NCBI GenBank assembly: GCA_003342895.1
Contig: PTFA01000041.1
Location: 4,179,983-4,243,982, forward strand
Length of the DNA: 64,000 nucleotides
Source of the DNA: Casuarius casuarius
Lineage: Eukaryota; Chordata; Aves; Casuariiformes; Casuariidae
Direction of reading: 5' to 3'
The notes beneath the pieces were generated by a model. The model was not told the DNA's origin. It saw only the letters and a program-made list of their open reading frames with translations, and did no database searches. The translations under genes and the position numbers were made by a program. This document shows positions 38,801 to 47,326 of the stretch, piece after piece; position 1 is the stretch's first letter, and each line of letters starts with the position of its first letter.

Positions 38801-41800
38801 TAATTTGAAGAGACATTTCTAATCTCTTCCAAGGTCAACCATCCTCATTGTTACTGCAGGAGCATTAAATGTGTCTAACCTTTCATCTTACATCTGAACT
38901 TTAACAACTGGTCTCACTGTGGTTTATTCTGCTATAAAGCCACTGCTGTTACAAGTCTCCCCTTCCATGTGCAGCTGCAAAGAAGGGATGAAAAGGTTAA
39001 AAATAATTTGAACATGGATAATTCAAACTAATGCTCTAAGACTAGTCTACATTTAGTTCTTCTGGAACAGCTTATTTAAGCAGAATTTATCATCCTGACA
39101 AGTTATGTATTTATTTAGAAGAGATTAAACAAATTAGAAAAGAAAATCCTTCACCTAGAACATACGTGTCCCAGCCTAAAACTCTTTCAAAGCTGATTTG
39201 CAAATTCATATCCTCCATCATTTCAAAATAGAATTTGGGCCTTCTGGAGACGCCTCTGATCTGCACAAGGTGCAGCTGATCAATCAACACTCTTCCCACT
39301 ATTTTCTGAAACTTCTGAAGTATTTAATACTTCTAAGTATTTTCAAACATTGCCCTAAAGTATGGGATATACACCTAAACCCTTACTAGGCTACTGTGTT
39401 TAACTGACGCTGTATGCAGAGCTAACATCACATTATCAACCTACTTCCACATGATAATGCCCTGCTCACAACTTCAAGGAATGCACTTAGCACCTGACTT
39501 CTCAATGGCATAACAATGGGCTGTCTACTGTGATGGCTAAACTTTTATCCAGGATTGCTCACAGGACCTTGTCAACATCCCATAGGTGTCTTCTATATTC
39601 CCAGTTCCTAGATGAATATGGTTCAGTTTTGCTTTTTCCAATTTCAAACGGAGATGAACAATCTCATTCCAGCCTCAAATAAATTCCTCCAATCTGTAAT
39701 AGAAAACTGTGCCACCAAGATCCCACCGACTTCAAAAGGAAAGCACTGGAGGTGCATGTGGGTTTCATACCACAAATTCAGCCAGTCTCTTTAGATAGTC
39801 AGAGAGATGCAACTAAATTGCTCACCAACTAAATTGCTCACCGGAGGAGCCACTCTTCACCACCAGCCAGAGTTCCTAATTTGAATCAGTATTTCAGGTG
39901 CATAAAATACCTTCTATTAGTAAACAAAAAGAACAGAAAGCTTTAGTGCAATTTAAGTCTAGTGTAATAAGGTGTGATATCCAGTAAACTGCTGCCACTA
40001 TTACTAAATAGTTTAGGAATGGAGGGATGAGGGAGGGAAGAAAAAGCAAAGCACTTTTCATGACCTGAATCCTCTGACATAAGCATCAACTGGTATGGCA
40101 ATTTTCTTGAACTTGACATACGGCCTTATTTGTGGTAAGCTATCACGTTTTTTCCTCTTGAAATTCTCTGGCTAAGGATGTCAGATCATTTTCACAGAGA
40201 TACACCTGAAGTAAGCTAGTGAGCTCAATACCTAACTAAAAGGTAAAATTTAATGGCCTATGATGCCATTAAATGAGCTCACAGAAAAATTTCTTCCATC
40301 TCTAAACTGAGGTGTTTGTAGAGATGTTGCTTTAGATAAAGTTGTATCGAACTCTTATCTCTCTTCCCCTTGTATCAAATTATGAACATACCAAACACAG
40401 TTTTAACAATCTAAAGCATGAGTCAAGAGTGTTTAAAATTATGCACAAAAAACATTAAATTGGTATACAAAATTAATGCCTCCTACTATAAACAAAACAG
40501 AAGAGTTGGAAAAAGGGGAACGTATACAGGAAGCAATTTTTATCAACTCTGCAAGACTTCTGAGTGGAGCAGCATGCACAAAAATTTCCTACTATCCTCA
40601 TTTGCCTCAAGATTCTTTAGATTACCAGAGCTCAAACATTAAATTACTATCACTAAAGCAGTTCTTAAAAGGGAATCTTCCCTTTTAAGATTACTTTGGC
40701 TTCTACGATCTCAAGGGTGGAGTTTTCTTTTATTAGTAAGCTGATTAGAAACTTTATATGGAGTTTCCTGATCCTACATCAAAGAAAAAGAAATTCAAAC
40801 TTGAAACTGATTATTCAATTAGAATATTTGTAATGATTTCACATTCGCAGTTCTGTTTACCCCAGCAAGATCCTAAAGAACTCAGTATCAGCAAATCATT
40901 CATCAGCAAGGCAACTTATTTTAAGAATATTTAAATGCTATGTACATAGATGCTTAATTAGAAGGAAATACATACTTTAATAGAAGCACACACAGAACGC
41001 AGTTTCTTAAATCAGTAAAAATGCCCTGACCGAAAAGACCATAGTATCATTAGTGAAACTGAAGTACGCAATTTAAAGACTATTCATACACCAACTCACT
41101 GCACTTCAGCTATATGCTTACTTCACTTGTATTTTTAAGTTACAGTGACTTATGGGCTAAATCCGGTACATTCTAATTCAGTCTTTTCCCTTGATGGAGA
41201 ACAGCTGTTTCAGCAGCAACAGAGTCCAGATATTTTAGCTTCCCAATGCTTCCTGCATGGATTTAGGAGGAGCAAGTCGCATCTTCTGTCTATGCACTGC
41301 TCAGAGAAGAGCTGGGATAGCTGTGCCTGAGGCAGTTCTCTAGACAGGATGTTATCTTTGAGCTTGCCCAAACTGGGTAAAGCTGAAACTGAGTACTGCT
41401 TTGCTAGATTAGAGGCGCCCTATTAGAAAACATGTCTAAAGTGTTCTGAAGAATCTGAATGAACGTTAGGCTCATCTTCATCAGATGTTAAGTAGCATTT
41501 AGGAAATACTGGCTGGTCATACCGTTATCAGAAAAAGATCAAGTATGTCCAATAATGACATTTTAACAAACAAGCTGTTCTTAAGCATCTCCAAAGATAA
41601 GGGAAGCAAAGATAATTACAATTACTGATTTTAGTAAGTTCAAAAACATTTTCAACTATGTAAACAGTTTACTTAAGTACTCAGAAGACAGAATATGACT
41701 GTTTTCAAGGCTGACAATTGCACATGCAGACTTAATTCCATCCCCTGTGCAGCCTGTTATACTGTAACACATATATACAGGAAAATAGAACTGAACGAGC

Positions 41801-44800
41801 AGTTGTACAAATTTCAGATTCTGGATTCTTAATTCTTCAATCTGCTTTTATCAGCATTAATTTAAATTAGCAAACAAAAAATGTAAGTTTATGCCCTTAA
41901 GAGAACTCCACGTAGCGTATCAAAAGCCTAGCAAAAATCTAATAGGATAAGAAAGTCACTACTTCGAAGTCGGGAAGAGAGCAAAGCCTAACCACTGTAC
42001 CATGAGCTTGCCCAGAAGATGGAAAACCAGAGTATTTATTTACCAATAAAGCTTTAGTCCTTCTCACCACTTATGCAATATTCCCCCCCCATTGCCTCTC
42101 TCATCTCAACACCAAGGACAGAGACACTGAGATTTAGAAAAGTTTATCTGATGAAAAATTTGAATCTAAACAAGCATGTAATGTAAATATAAGACTGTAT
42201 GTAAACAAGACTAAGTGGAAATGCAGCTCTTAAAAATGCAGTTGTGAGCAACTAAAGCCTTACTATGGCCATAGTAATATCATCATTTACATTAGAAAAA
42301 CAATCTCACTCAAGGAAAAAAAACAATTAAAAAAAAAAAAACAGAACAGGATAGTTCCCATACCCCCAGGACATATTCATGCAGCATAATGGACTCTTAC
42401 TAACCACAGAAATGCCATTAGTCATATTTTCCCATTTAGATAATTAATTTCACTGATACATACTAAGGGACAAAATCAATTAAAAGTATCTCTGTTCACA
42501 CACCGATCTTTGTGAGGCACTACTTCAGATAAAGATCCTAAGAAGTGGATCATACTTCCTGATATCATACTTCATACATATCATACTATCACACACTACA
42601 TACATATCATACTTCCTAATATTTTAAATATGCCTTAGGAGTTGAGTTGACATCCTTCAAACACAAGGTTTTGATTTTCTTTGTACATAGCTAAAACATC
42701 CTTAAATCTTTTTCTAAAGAAACTATATTCAGGGTAATTTTCTACAATAAAGATTCTAAAACTTATCAACAAAGTCTTGGGAAAAAAAATAAGTTTCTTA
42801 TCTTTGAGGTAAGAGAGTCTAGAGTATTTTGTGGGGTGATGCATCCCCTCTCCTTTTGGAAAAAAACATCACTGAGAACAAGTATAGTCTTCATTGGTAT
42901 GGAGACCACCAGACCTAGGACACCTGTAAAGCTATGCATACTTCCTAAAACATAAGTTTCTTAACATTTAAAAAAGCTTTTTTTTAAATGTATTTTTTTT
43001 AAGTAACAATTTTTCTCCAAAAAACAAAGTTGCCTTTGCACTGCTTTTCCAGCTGTTGCCTTTATGCTTCGATCTACTTGGAACCTGAATTTCTTTTTTT
43101 TTCCTTAAGGCCAGACAAATTGACATCTTTTAAAAAAATTTCACAAAAAAATAAACAAATCCGACTTCCTCCACTCCTTTTTACAGGCAGTTTGTTATGA
43201 ATTAAAATACACTTGCATATGTTAGCTGAATTCGCATTATCAGAGTATTAAGTAATCTGTTCACCAGGTCTCATAATTAAAACAGATAATAATTAAAAAT
43301 AATTTAAGAACAGAGTTTTGACACAATACAGTAGATGTTCAATGTAGCATAAGAAGTGCCCTACTTCTGAAAACTTAATTTTTTATTTATTTATTTATTT
43401 TAAGATGCATATGCTTTCTTATAATTTTAGTTTCTTAGGTTCAGAAAAAGACTCAGCAACAGTCACAGTGTGTTTACCCTAGGAACTTGGGAGCTAAACC
43501 AACTGTCAGAACATACTATCAGTTGATAACTTCAAGCACCATTGTCTGTGTGCCAAAAAGCTTTTTACAGTAATGTTTTTTTTACCTCGAAACAAAACCA
43601 CTAACTGAAGTCATGACTTACTAAGCGGAAAGGTATATTCTACTTGTTAACTGAATTAACACTGCTTTAAGACCCTTAGTTGCCCTTCTGTTGTAAATGG
43701 TTACTATACCCCATCGGAGGTATATTTTAGATTCAGATCCAACTTAGTAAGGCTTTTTGGCCTTCAGAACACTCTTACAGAACATCAACGCTCACCTGAA
43801 CTTTCAAGTTCTAATAATGAAGACATTATTTTCTGCATTTATTCTTTGTAGGAACAGGATGAGAGAAAGATAAGATGAAAAGGAAGCAAAATATATTCCT
43901 TTTGTGCATCAAAACACTGATTAGTCATTTAAATAATCTTGTGACTTGATGCTTGAATATTAATCTCTTTGATTGCATTTTTCCCTAGGGAAAGTTATTT
44001 AGTCAAGAGGAGAGCTCTTAACTCCAAGTATGTGTAGTTTTAAAGCAACATTTATGCAAAAACTCAAAGCAGTGTTGGAATTTTATTTATGTAATAGTTA
44101 TAAACAGCTCTTCTCACTAGTTGAGGCCCCCCCCAATCCCCCTATACACACAAACACATGCTCTTAGGGCCACTTCACCATCTTTCTGTAAAGGAGATAA
44201 CTAGGTAATTTTTTTTTCTAATTGTGCATAAAAATAATAGATAATTCTTCAACTGCTATGTAACACACAATCCCTCACTTTCCCAAATCCTCCAATATGT
44301 GAAGTTTAGGAAAGAGAAAGTAGCAGCGTATTAACCTGTGACATATGTCATAACTTCAGTCTGTTACCATGTCTCTGTTGTCAACACCAATGTAGAACTG
44401 AAGAGAAAGTGGGGTTTTTTGGGGGGTGGGGGGGATGGGGGGGTGAGGGGACAGAGGGAAGGACGGAAATTTAGCAAGTTTGTAGGAACAAGAAGGGGAG
44501 AAGAGTCTAACATCAATTGCTTTATCTAATAAGTTCCTAAAAGGATTCAAGAAGACACTTGTGTTACCAGTGGCAAACAAATTTTGTGCGTGTATTTAGA
44601 ACAGAAGCACAGGGAAACTGTGAGAGGTGTTTACTTGCACTCAAAGCTCTGAAGTGTTATTTGCAAAATATAGCCTTCAGAATTAAAGTATCACATTAAT
44701 CACAGAAACAAAGTCTTATAATTAGCATCTAACAATTTTCCCTTGCTCATGATACAGATATATGTCCCAGCTAAGGAAAAGTATGTGTATGGAGGCTTTA

Positions 44801-46970
44801 CCGTGACTCCATATAATTTTCTATCCCAAAGACTTGCAACTGCAAGGCAAACAGCAGAAGACAGCTATATGAAGTTTCTACAAACGTAAATGTGCGCACA
44901 CACACTTGCTTTAATTGAAAAATAAACTCAGCAGTTGAGTATTACAGCAGACACACTTAAAATTCTGAAGCGAGTGGAAATGAAGGGTGCTCTCTCATGT
45001 CAGAATCCACAGGTATGAATTCAGAATATACCTACTACATTTAAACAGCTAAGAGCATCTAAGCATACCTACCTACTGCTTATAGACTACTATTACTAAA
45101 TGGATACCACTCCAATAATAGGTTTTGAGAACTATCACTTCACAAAGCGACCCAAAATATCATCACAGTTCATAATATGCATTTCAGTGGATGTTAAACA
45201 GAGTTCACAATCTGTACAAGATTTGGAGATATTAGATGATTATGTAATATCTGGTGGGCATTTATACCCCCCCCAAAAAATCAACTAGTTATAGAATGAA
45301 AACAATACCATGCAACCATGCAAAGAATCCCACTCTCCTTGAAGTATCTAGAAATTATGTAATTTTAAACACATTTTGTAAGTGCTCACATAGTCAGTTA
45401 ACTCAGACCAACACAGCCACAAAGAGAAGACTACACTTGGCTATATCTATTTTAAATTTTTAGAGAAGTAACTCAAATACAGTTTGCTACATACAGGAAA
45501 ATAAACAGGAACTTTACAGCCTGTCTGTCACCTTCAAAGGACAATGGCAGCCTGACAGCTAGCAACGTTCAAGAGTATAAAATTGTCACATTTGTTCTTA
45601 TCACTGTCAAGACTTTATATAATTGTATTTCTACATTTTCTCTTGTACTGCTATACTTAATACCCAAATGGGGAAAAAACATTATACTAAGGATAATAAT
45701 GAATGCTGTCAGAGGTATAAACACTGAGGGAAAAAAAGGGAAAAAAAAACGACTTGCGTAGCCCAGGCTCTTTACCAGTAACAGTCTTCAGCACTAACAG
45801 CTATTAAATGTTGTACTTGTCTCGGAATGCATTAACTGAATGATTAAGTAAACCTACAGTTGGAAAAGGTTCAAGTTTCATTCTCCATTGAGACAGCAAG
45901 ACTGGGAAATAAGTGATAGACTTTTTGGCCTCCAAAGTTTCTTACTTTGAGTAGTATTTCGGTGCTGATTTCTACGTTTCTATGCAAGAAATGTCCGAAC
46001 TTTACTTACTCTACGCACGTCTGACGACACTTCTAGGAGTTCAAACAAACCTGAACAGAAAGCTTTCCTCTTCCTATTTCTGGCAGCGAGGAAAGACACT
46101 CGGTTCTCAAGCAGCAACGCAAAGCTAAGTCTGCACTGGCGCAACGCCGCTGCAGGACCGGGCCCCCCCGTGCTGCGGCGGCCCGCGACGCTCACGAGAG
46201 GTGCGGGCGGCCCGAGCCTTGCCACCCGCCAGCGGCAGGCGCCGGGCGAGCGGGGAGGCCGCGGAAGCAACCAATGCGCCACCCTCGTCCCCTCGCGGCG
46301 CCGGCCCCGGGCCCCGCTTCCCCGGCGCGCGCTCCCGCGCCGCCAGCCACAACTTCCTCGCGACGGCAGCCGCCGAGCGCCCCCTCCGGCGGCGCCCAGC
46401 TCGGCGGCGGCGCCCAGCTCGGCGGCGCCACCCGGTGGGGCAAAGCGGGCACGGCACGGCCGGGGCCCGTCTCCCCGCCGCTGCCGCACAAGGCCCAGCC
46501 CAAGAACCAGGAGACAAAATGGCGGCCGCCCGCGGAATCACGTGACCCCCTTTGTGCCTTTCGGGGCCCCGTGGAAGGGCCCCCGCTGCGGCGGGGAGCG
46601 GGCCGGGGGTAGAGGGACCCGCGGAAAAGGCCGAGGGGAAGGTGCTGGAAGGGGCAGCCGGGCTCGGCGCCTTCCCTCCCCGGTCCCCCCTCCCGGCGGG
46701 CGGGGAGAGCGAGGAGAAGATGGCGGCCATTTTGTGCTTGCGCAGAGGCGAAGGTGGGGGCCCCGGGTGCGGGGGGGATGGAGGGACCCGGCCGAGGGGG
46801 GGGGGGGTCTCACGTACCGACTCCTCTTCCTTCTCCATGCCCGTGGGCATCTGCGGCACGGCCCGGTTAATGGAGGCATATTCGGCCAAGTCGGGCAGGT
46901 CCTCGCAGCGGAAGACGGGCAGCGGCTTGGACGCGTCCAGCGCCCGGGCCCGGAACGACAGTTTGCTCAT
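11533..46970 (-). CDS. EPC1: EPC1, enhancer of polycomb homolog 1 (coding exons 1-10; 3' part beyond left edge)
   Basis: EPC1 is a nuclear scaffold subunit of the NuA4/TIP60 histone acetyltransferase complex; its N-terminal EPcA region binds the acetyltransferase and ING/EAF6 partners (family knowledge). The joined exons are 46818-46970, 19545-19704, 17648-17793, 17356-17562, 16810-16958, 15307-15466, 13390-13566, 13195-13284, 12961-13109 and 11533-11885, all on the minus strand. They give 1744 nt, or 581 codons plus one base, with no internal stop and GT-AG borders throughout. Diagnostic peptides include MSKLSFRARALDASKPLPVF, NDPYVAFRRRTEKMQTRK, KRKYEKKPKVLPSSAAATPQ and SFSKDLSQILVNIKSCRWRH. 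The segment EVMAQRQPIKPTYAIPIIP separates EPC1 from its paralogue EPC2. The Gln-rich stretch, C-terminal domain and stop codon that follow in human EPC1 are not present in 1-11532 and must lie further left. Intron 1 is 27.1 kb; the other complete introns are 85 to 1751 bp. Confidence 0.97.
11886..12960 (-). other. EPC1: EPC1 intron 9
   Basis: This is a 1075-bp intron between GTAAGC at its 5' end and TTTTTTAG at its 3' end, read on the minus strand. It contains a 16-base A run at 12732-12747. I see no other feature in it. Confidence 0.9.
12961..13109 (-). CDS. EPC1: EPC1 coding exon 9 (residues 415-463, plus 2 nt)
   Basis: The acceptor is TATTTTAAG before CCTCACTTAGAC; the donor is GGAAG followed by GTAAGC. 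The exon is 149 nt. It encodes PHLDQPGNWPWSSPKEGRLG, DVRYRYCLTTLTVPQRCIGF and ARRRVGRGGR. The ARRRVGRGG basic patch is conserved in EPC proteins. It has no single ORF of its own because introns flank it closely. Confidence 0.95.
13110..13194 (-). other. EPC1: EPC1 intron 8 (85 bp)
   Basis: This is a very short intron, GTAAGT to TATTTTAAG on the minus strand. Its length is not a multiple of three, so retention would shift the frame, unlike the neighbouring 105-bp intron. Confidence 0.93.
13195..13284 (-). CDS. EPC1: EPC1 coding exon 8 (residues 385-414)
   Basis: The acceptor is ATTTTAAAG before GTTTTGTCTGG; the donor is TATGCT followed by GTAAGT. The exon is 90 nt, or 30 codons. It encodes VLSGSSEAEEENDPDGPFAF and RRKAGCQYYA. 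In human EPC1, as I recall it, VLSGSS directly follows EEPLSQ, which supports removal of the preceding 105-bp segment in the standard mRNA. Confidence 0.95.
13285..13389 (-). other. EPC1: EPC1 intron 7: 105-bp in-frame intron without a stop (exitron candidate)
   Basis: This intron runs from donor CAG/GTAGGA to acceptor AAAG/GTTTTG. It is 105 nt long (35 codons) and open in the EPC1 frame. Reading through gives VGPPEFYAGLG, then VRMRAKTVNL, then PALPPPPPPPSILK. The C-rich pyrimidine tract that serves as the acceptor signal also encodes the polyproline run. A second donor, GGG/GTAAGA, lies inside at 13357/13356; its use would add 11 residues and leave a 72-nt intron. Whether any form is retained in mRNA cannot be told from DNA alone. 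Confidence 0.85.
13390..13566 (-). CDS. EPC1: EPC1 coding exon 7 (residues 326-384)
   Basis: The acceptor is TTCTTGCAG before CAAGATAAACC; the donor is CCCAG followed by GTAGGA. The exon is 177 nt, or 59 codons. It encodes QDKPDVIRPKRKYEKKPKVL, PSSAAATPQQASPAALPVFN and AKDLNQYDFPSSDEEPLSQ. The frame reads straight through the donor into the 105-bp intron and on into exon 8, so this exon could be extended at its 3' end by intron retention. Confidence 0.95.
13567..15306 (-). other. EPC1: EPC1 intron 6
   Basis: This is a 1740-bp AT-rich intron bounded by GTGAGT and TTCTTGCAG. I saw no repeat family, RNA gene or extra exon in it. Confidence 0.9.
15307..15466 (-). CDS. EPC1: EPC1 coding exon 6 (residues 272-325)
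   Basis: The acceptor is AATTTCAG before GTATAATTTGGG; the donor is AACAAA followed by GTGAGT. The exon is 160 nt and returns to phase 0. It encodes YNLGDYSGEIMSEVMAQRQP, IKPTYAIPIIPVTNNSPFKH and QETMELKEFKVNK. The APIIP-type segment is specific to EPC1 rather than EPC2. Confidence 0.96.
15467..16809 (-). other. EPC1: EPC1 intron 5
   Basis: This is a 1343-bp intron bounded by GTAATG and AATTTCAG. Nothing else is recognisable in it. Confidence 0.9.
16810..16958 (-). CDS. EPC1: EPC1 coding exon 5 (residues 223-271, plus 2 nt)
   Basis: The acceptor is ATCTACAG before AATCGAAAAAAT; the donor is AAGAG followed by GTAATG. The exon is 149 nt and ends in phase 2. It encodes NRKNDEASYEKMLKLRRDLS, RAVTILEMIKRREKSKRELL and HLTLEIMEKR. 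This is a charged helical segment, probably coiled coil, in the conserved EPcA region. Confidence 0.97.
16959..17355 (-). other. EPC1: EPC1 intron 4
   Basis: This is a 397-bp intron bounded by GTAAGT and ATCTACAG. It holds no other feature that I can see. Confidence 0.92.
17356..17562 (-). CDS. EPC1: EPC1 coding exon 4 (residues 154-222)
   Basis: The acceptor is ACATTTAG before CCAGTCAGCC; the donor is CGAAAA followed by GTAAGT. The exon is 207 nt, exactly 69 codons. It encodes EAKLLLKEDDELIREVYEYW, IKKRKNCRGPSLIP and DPYVAFRRRTEKMQTRK. This is a basic, highly conserved part of the EPcA region. It is separated from exon 3 by only 85 bp. Confidence 0.97.
17563..17647 (-). other. EPC1: EPC1 intron 3 (85 bp)
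   Basis: This is a very short intron, GTACAAC to ACATTTAG on the minus strand. It is the same length as intron 8, which is probably chance. Its length is not a multiple of three. Confidence 0.93.
17648..17793 (-). CDS. EPC1: EPC1 coding exon 3 (residues 105-153)
   Basis: The acceptor is CATTCAG before CTTTTAGTTTGG; the donor is CAGCAG followed by GTACAAC. The exon is 146 nt and returns the reading frame to phase 0. It encodes PFSLDAEQPDYDLDSEDEVF and PLQFEEMIDRLEKGSGQQ. The acidic DLDSEDE patch is typical of the enhancer-of-polycomb N-terminal domain. Confidence 0.96.
17794..19544 (-). other. EPC1: EPC1 intron 2
   Basis: This is a 1751-bp intron bounded by GTAAG and CATTCAG. It contains a 14-base G run at 18696-18709. 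I see no other element. Confidence 0.9.
18696..18709. repeat. Poly-G run (14)
   Basis: A homopolymer G tract within intron 2. It is uncommon in AT-rich surroundings and prone to length error. Confidence 0.9.
19545..19704 (-). CDS. EPC1: EPC1 coding exon 2 (residues 52-104, plus 1 nt)
   Basis: The acceptor is CCCAATAG before GAACATCATCTC; the donor is ACAGC followed by GTAAG. The exon is 160 nt long and ends in phase 1. It encodes EHHLQRAISAQQVYGEKRDN and later YPGEFKMPKQLIHIQ, part of the conserved EPcA region. The intron side of the acceptor is a long T-rich tract (poly-A runs at 19723-19753 on the plus strand). Confidence 0.96.
19940..19954 (+). promoter_or_regulatory. CTCF-type binding site
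   Basis: CCAGTAGGTGGCGCT matches the vertebrate CTCF core CCASYAGRKGGCRS at every position. It lies 236 bp from exon 2, on the intron 1 side. Binding, if real, could influence looping or pausing near exon 2. Confidence 0.65.
22081..22758 (-). mobile_element. CR1-family LINE relic (reverse transcriptase part, degenerate)
   Basis: Read on the minus strand, 22391-22362 gives LDFRKVFDTV, the reverse transcriptase motif usually seen as LDFSKAFDTV in CR1 elements. The plus strand reads as the complement of the amniote CR1 second ORF along several hundred bases. Examples are CAATTTTGAATTCT near 22120, a GGTGTTATCTTC segment near 22161, GGTTTGTTCTTGA near 22451 and TTCCTTAGCATGAATTTTAG near 22719. 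The frame is broken by many stops and indels, so the copy is old and inactive. Boundaries are approximate. A single N is at 22691. Confidence 0.8.
34975..35001. repeat. Perfect inverted repeat, 12-bp arms, 3-nt spacer
   Basis: AACCTGATTATT, then AAA, then AATAATCAGGTT. It lies in intron 1, with no coding context. Confidence 0.9.
39811..39842. repeat. 16-bp perfect tandem duplication
   Basis: AACTAAATTGCTCACC occurs twice head to tail without mismatch, in EPC1 intron 1. Confidence 0.9.
40663..40690. repeat. Perfect inverted repeat, 13-bp arms, 2-nt spacer
   Basis: TCTTAAAAGGGAA, then TC, then TTCCCTTTTAAGA. It is almost a complete 28-bp palindrome, in intron 1. Confidence 0.9.
42549..42620. 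repeat. Imperfect repeat of ATCATACT units
   Basis: Four ATCATACT units occur with irregular ACATACAT and CTTCCTAAT spacers. It is a degenerate minisatellite in intron 1. Confidence 0.7.
44411..44458 (+). repeat. G-rich tract with G-quadruplex potential
   Basis: Six G runs of 4, 6, 7, 7, 4 and 3 are separated by short loops. The G-rich strand is the template strand for EPC1. The ORFs over this tract are low complexity and not genes. Confidence 0.7.
46388..46429. repeat. 18-bp GC-rich tandem repeat (about 2.3 copies)
   Basis: GCCCAGCTC recurs at 46394 and 46412 with a period of 18 bp, within GGCGGC-rich sequence. It is a minor CpG-island minisatellite and could vary in copy number. Confidence 0.8.
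46515..46526 (+). promoter_or_regulatory. YY1-type site CAAAATGGCGGC
   Basis: This exactly matches the AANATGGCGGC core known for YY1 in CpG-island promoters. It lies in the first part of intron 1. Twelve bases further on is a TCACGTGAC E-box (USF/MITF/TFE type). Confidence 0.6.
46538..46546. promoter_or_regulatory. E-box TCACGTGAC
   Basis: A CACGTG core with TCA and AC flanks is the class bound by USF and MiT/TFE bHLH-zip factors. It is located in the CpG island just inside intron 1. Binding is inferred from the motif only. Confidence 0.5.
46717..46734. promoter_or_regulatory. Two overlapping opposed YY1-type sites
   Basis: The string AAGATGGCGGCCATTTTG contains AAGATGGCGGC on the plus strand and CAAAATGGCCG on the minus strand, sharing the GGC centre. 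It is about 85 bp inside intron 1 from the exon 1 donor. Confidence 0.55.
46818..46970 (-). CDS. EPC1: EPC1 coding exon 1 (residues 1-51)
   Basis: The ATG is at 46970-46968 and the exon encodes MSKLSFRARALDASKPLPVF onward to MPTGMEKEEES, the invariant amino terminus of EPC1. It ends at TCG followed by the donor GTACGTG, giving 153 nt in phase 0. The start context has A at -3 and A at +4. Residue 29 is Ala (DLPDLAEYAS), where I recall His in human EPC1. The frame stays open for a short way upstream, but there is no upstream in-frame ATG before the next GC-rich stretch. This ATG therefore matches the family start. The exon lies in the CpG island. Confidence 0.97.
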
Positions 46971-46971
46971 G

Positions 46972-47061
46972 TTAGGCGGCGATGGCGGCTCCGGCTGGGG
47001 AGGGGGGGGCGACAGCAAGAGCGCTCCGAGCTGAGAGCCGGACCCCGCCGAGCGCTCTCAT
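46972..47061 (-). other. Upstream ORF in the presumed EPC1 5' UTR (29 codons)
   Basis: An ATG at 47061-47059 opens a 29-codon frame that stops at TAA 46974-46972. One base separates this stop from the EPC1 ATG (TAACATG). The uORF start context is weak (T at -3), so most ribosomes would be expected to scan past it. The peptide begins MRALGGVRLSARSALAVA and is Ala-rich. It matters only if transcription starts upstream of 47061, which the sequence does not prove. Confidence 0.55.
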
Positions 47062-47177
47062 GGAGGGACCGGGGCTCCCCCGGCAGGGCGGGGCGCACTC
47101 CGACACGGGGCCCGGCGGCGCCGGCTGGCGCGGCTGGGCTGGGCGCTGGCTCCTCTCCTCCGCCGCTCCGGCTCCGC

Positions 47178-47207
47178 TCAATACGCCACGGCCAACATGG
47201 CGGACAT
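47178..47207 (-). other. Short upstream ORF (9 codons)
   Basis: Two in-frame ATGs (47207 and 47198) share a stop at 47180-47178 and encode MSAMLAVAY. It lies about 210 bases before the EPC1 ATG. It counts as a uORF only if the mRNA starts further upstream, toward the gap. Confidence 0.4.
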
Positions 47208-47326
47208 TAAACCTCGACTGGCCGCCTCTTTCAGCCAACCCCAGCGCCACAGCCATTCCCACACTGCATCGCGCAGGGGCGCGGGCACAGCGCCGCCCGG
47301 GGGAGAGCGCGCGCAGCGCGGGCACG

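Larger units (their letters stand above)
19705..46817 (-). other. EPC1: EPC1 intron 1 (27.1 kb)
   Basis: This long first intron runs from the donor GTACGTG after exon 1 to the acceptor CCCAATAG before exon 2. Its first 0.7 kb (46130-46817) is CpG island. The rest is AT-rich with a CTCF-like site (19940-19954), a CR1 LINE relic (22081-22758), palindromes at 34975-35001 and 40663-40690, a 16-bp tandem duplication (39811-39842), an ATCATACT-containing repeat (42549-42620) and a G-quadruplex-type tract (44411-44458). I found no nested coding gene on either strand. ORFs in it are short and unlike known proteins. Confidence 0.88.

Noticed and set aside
44338..44580. ORFs across the G-rich tract
   Set aside because: They are low-complexity Gly or Pro translations of the G runs.
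46125..47018. Long ORFs (up to 346 codons) on both strands of the CpG island
   Set aside because: They are stop-poor because the sequence is GC-rich. The minus-strand one contains real exon 1 but runs through its splice donor into intron, and the others are low-complexity Arg/Ala/Pro/Gly shadows.
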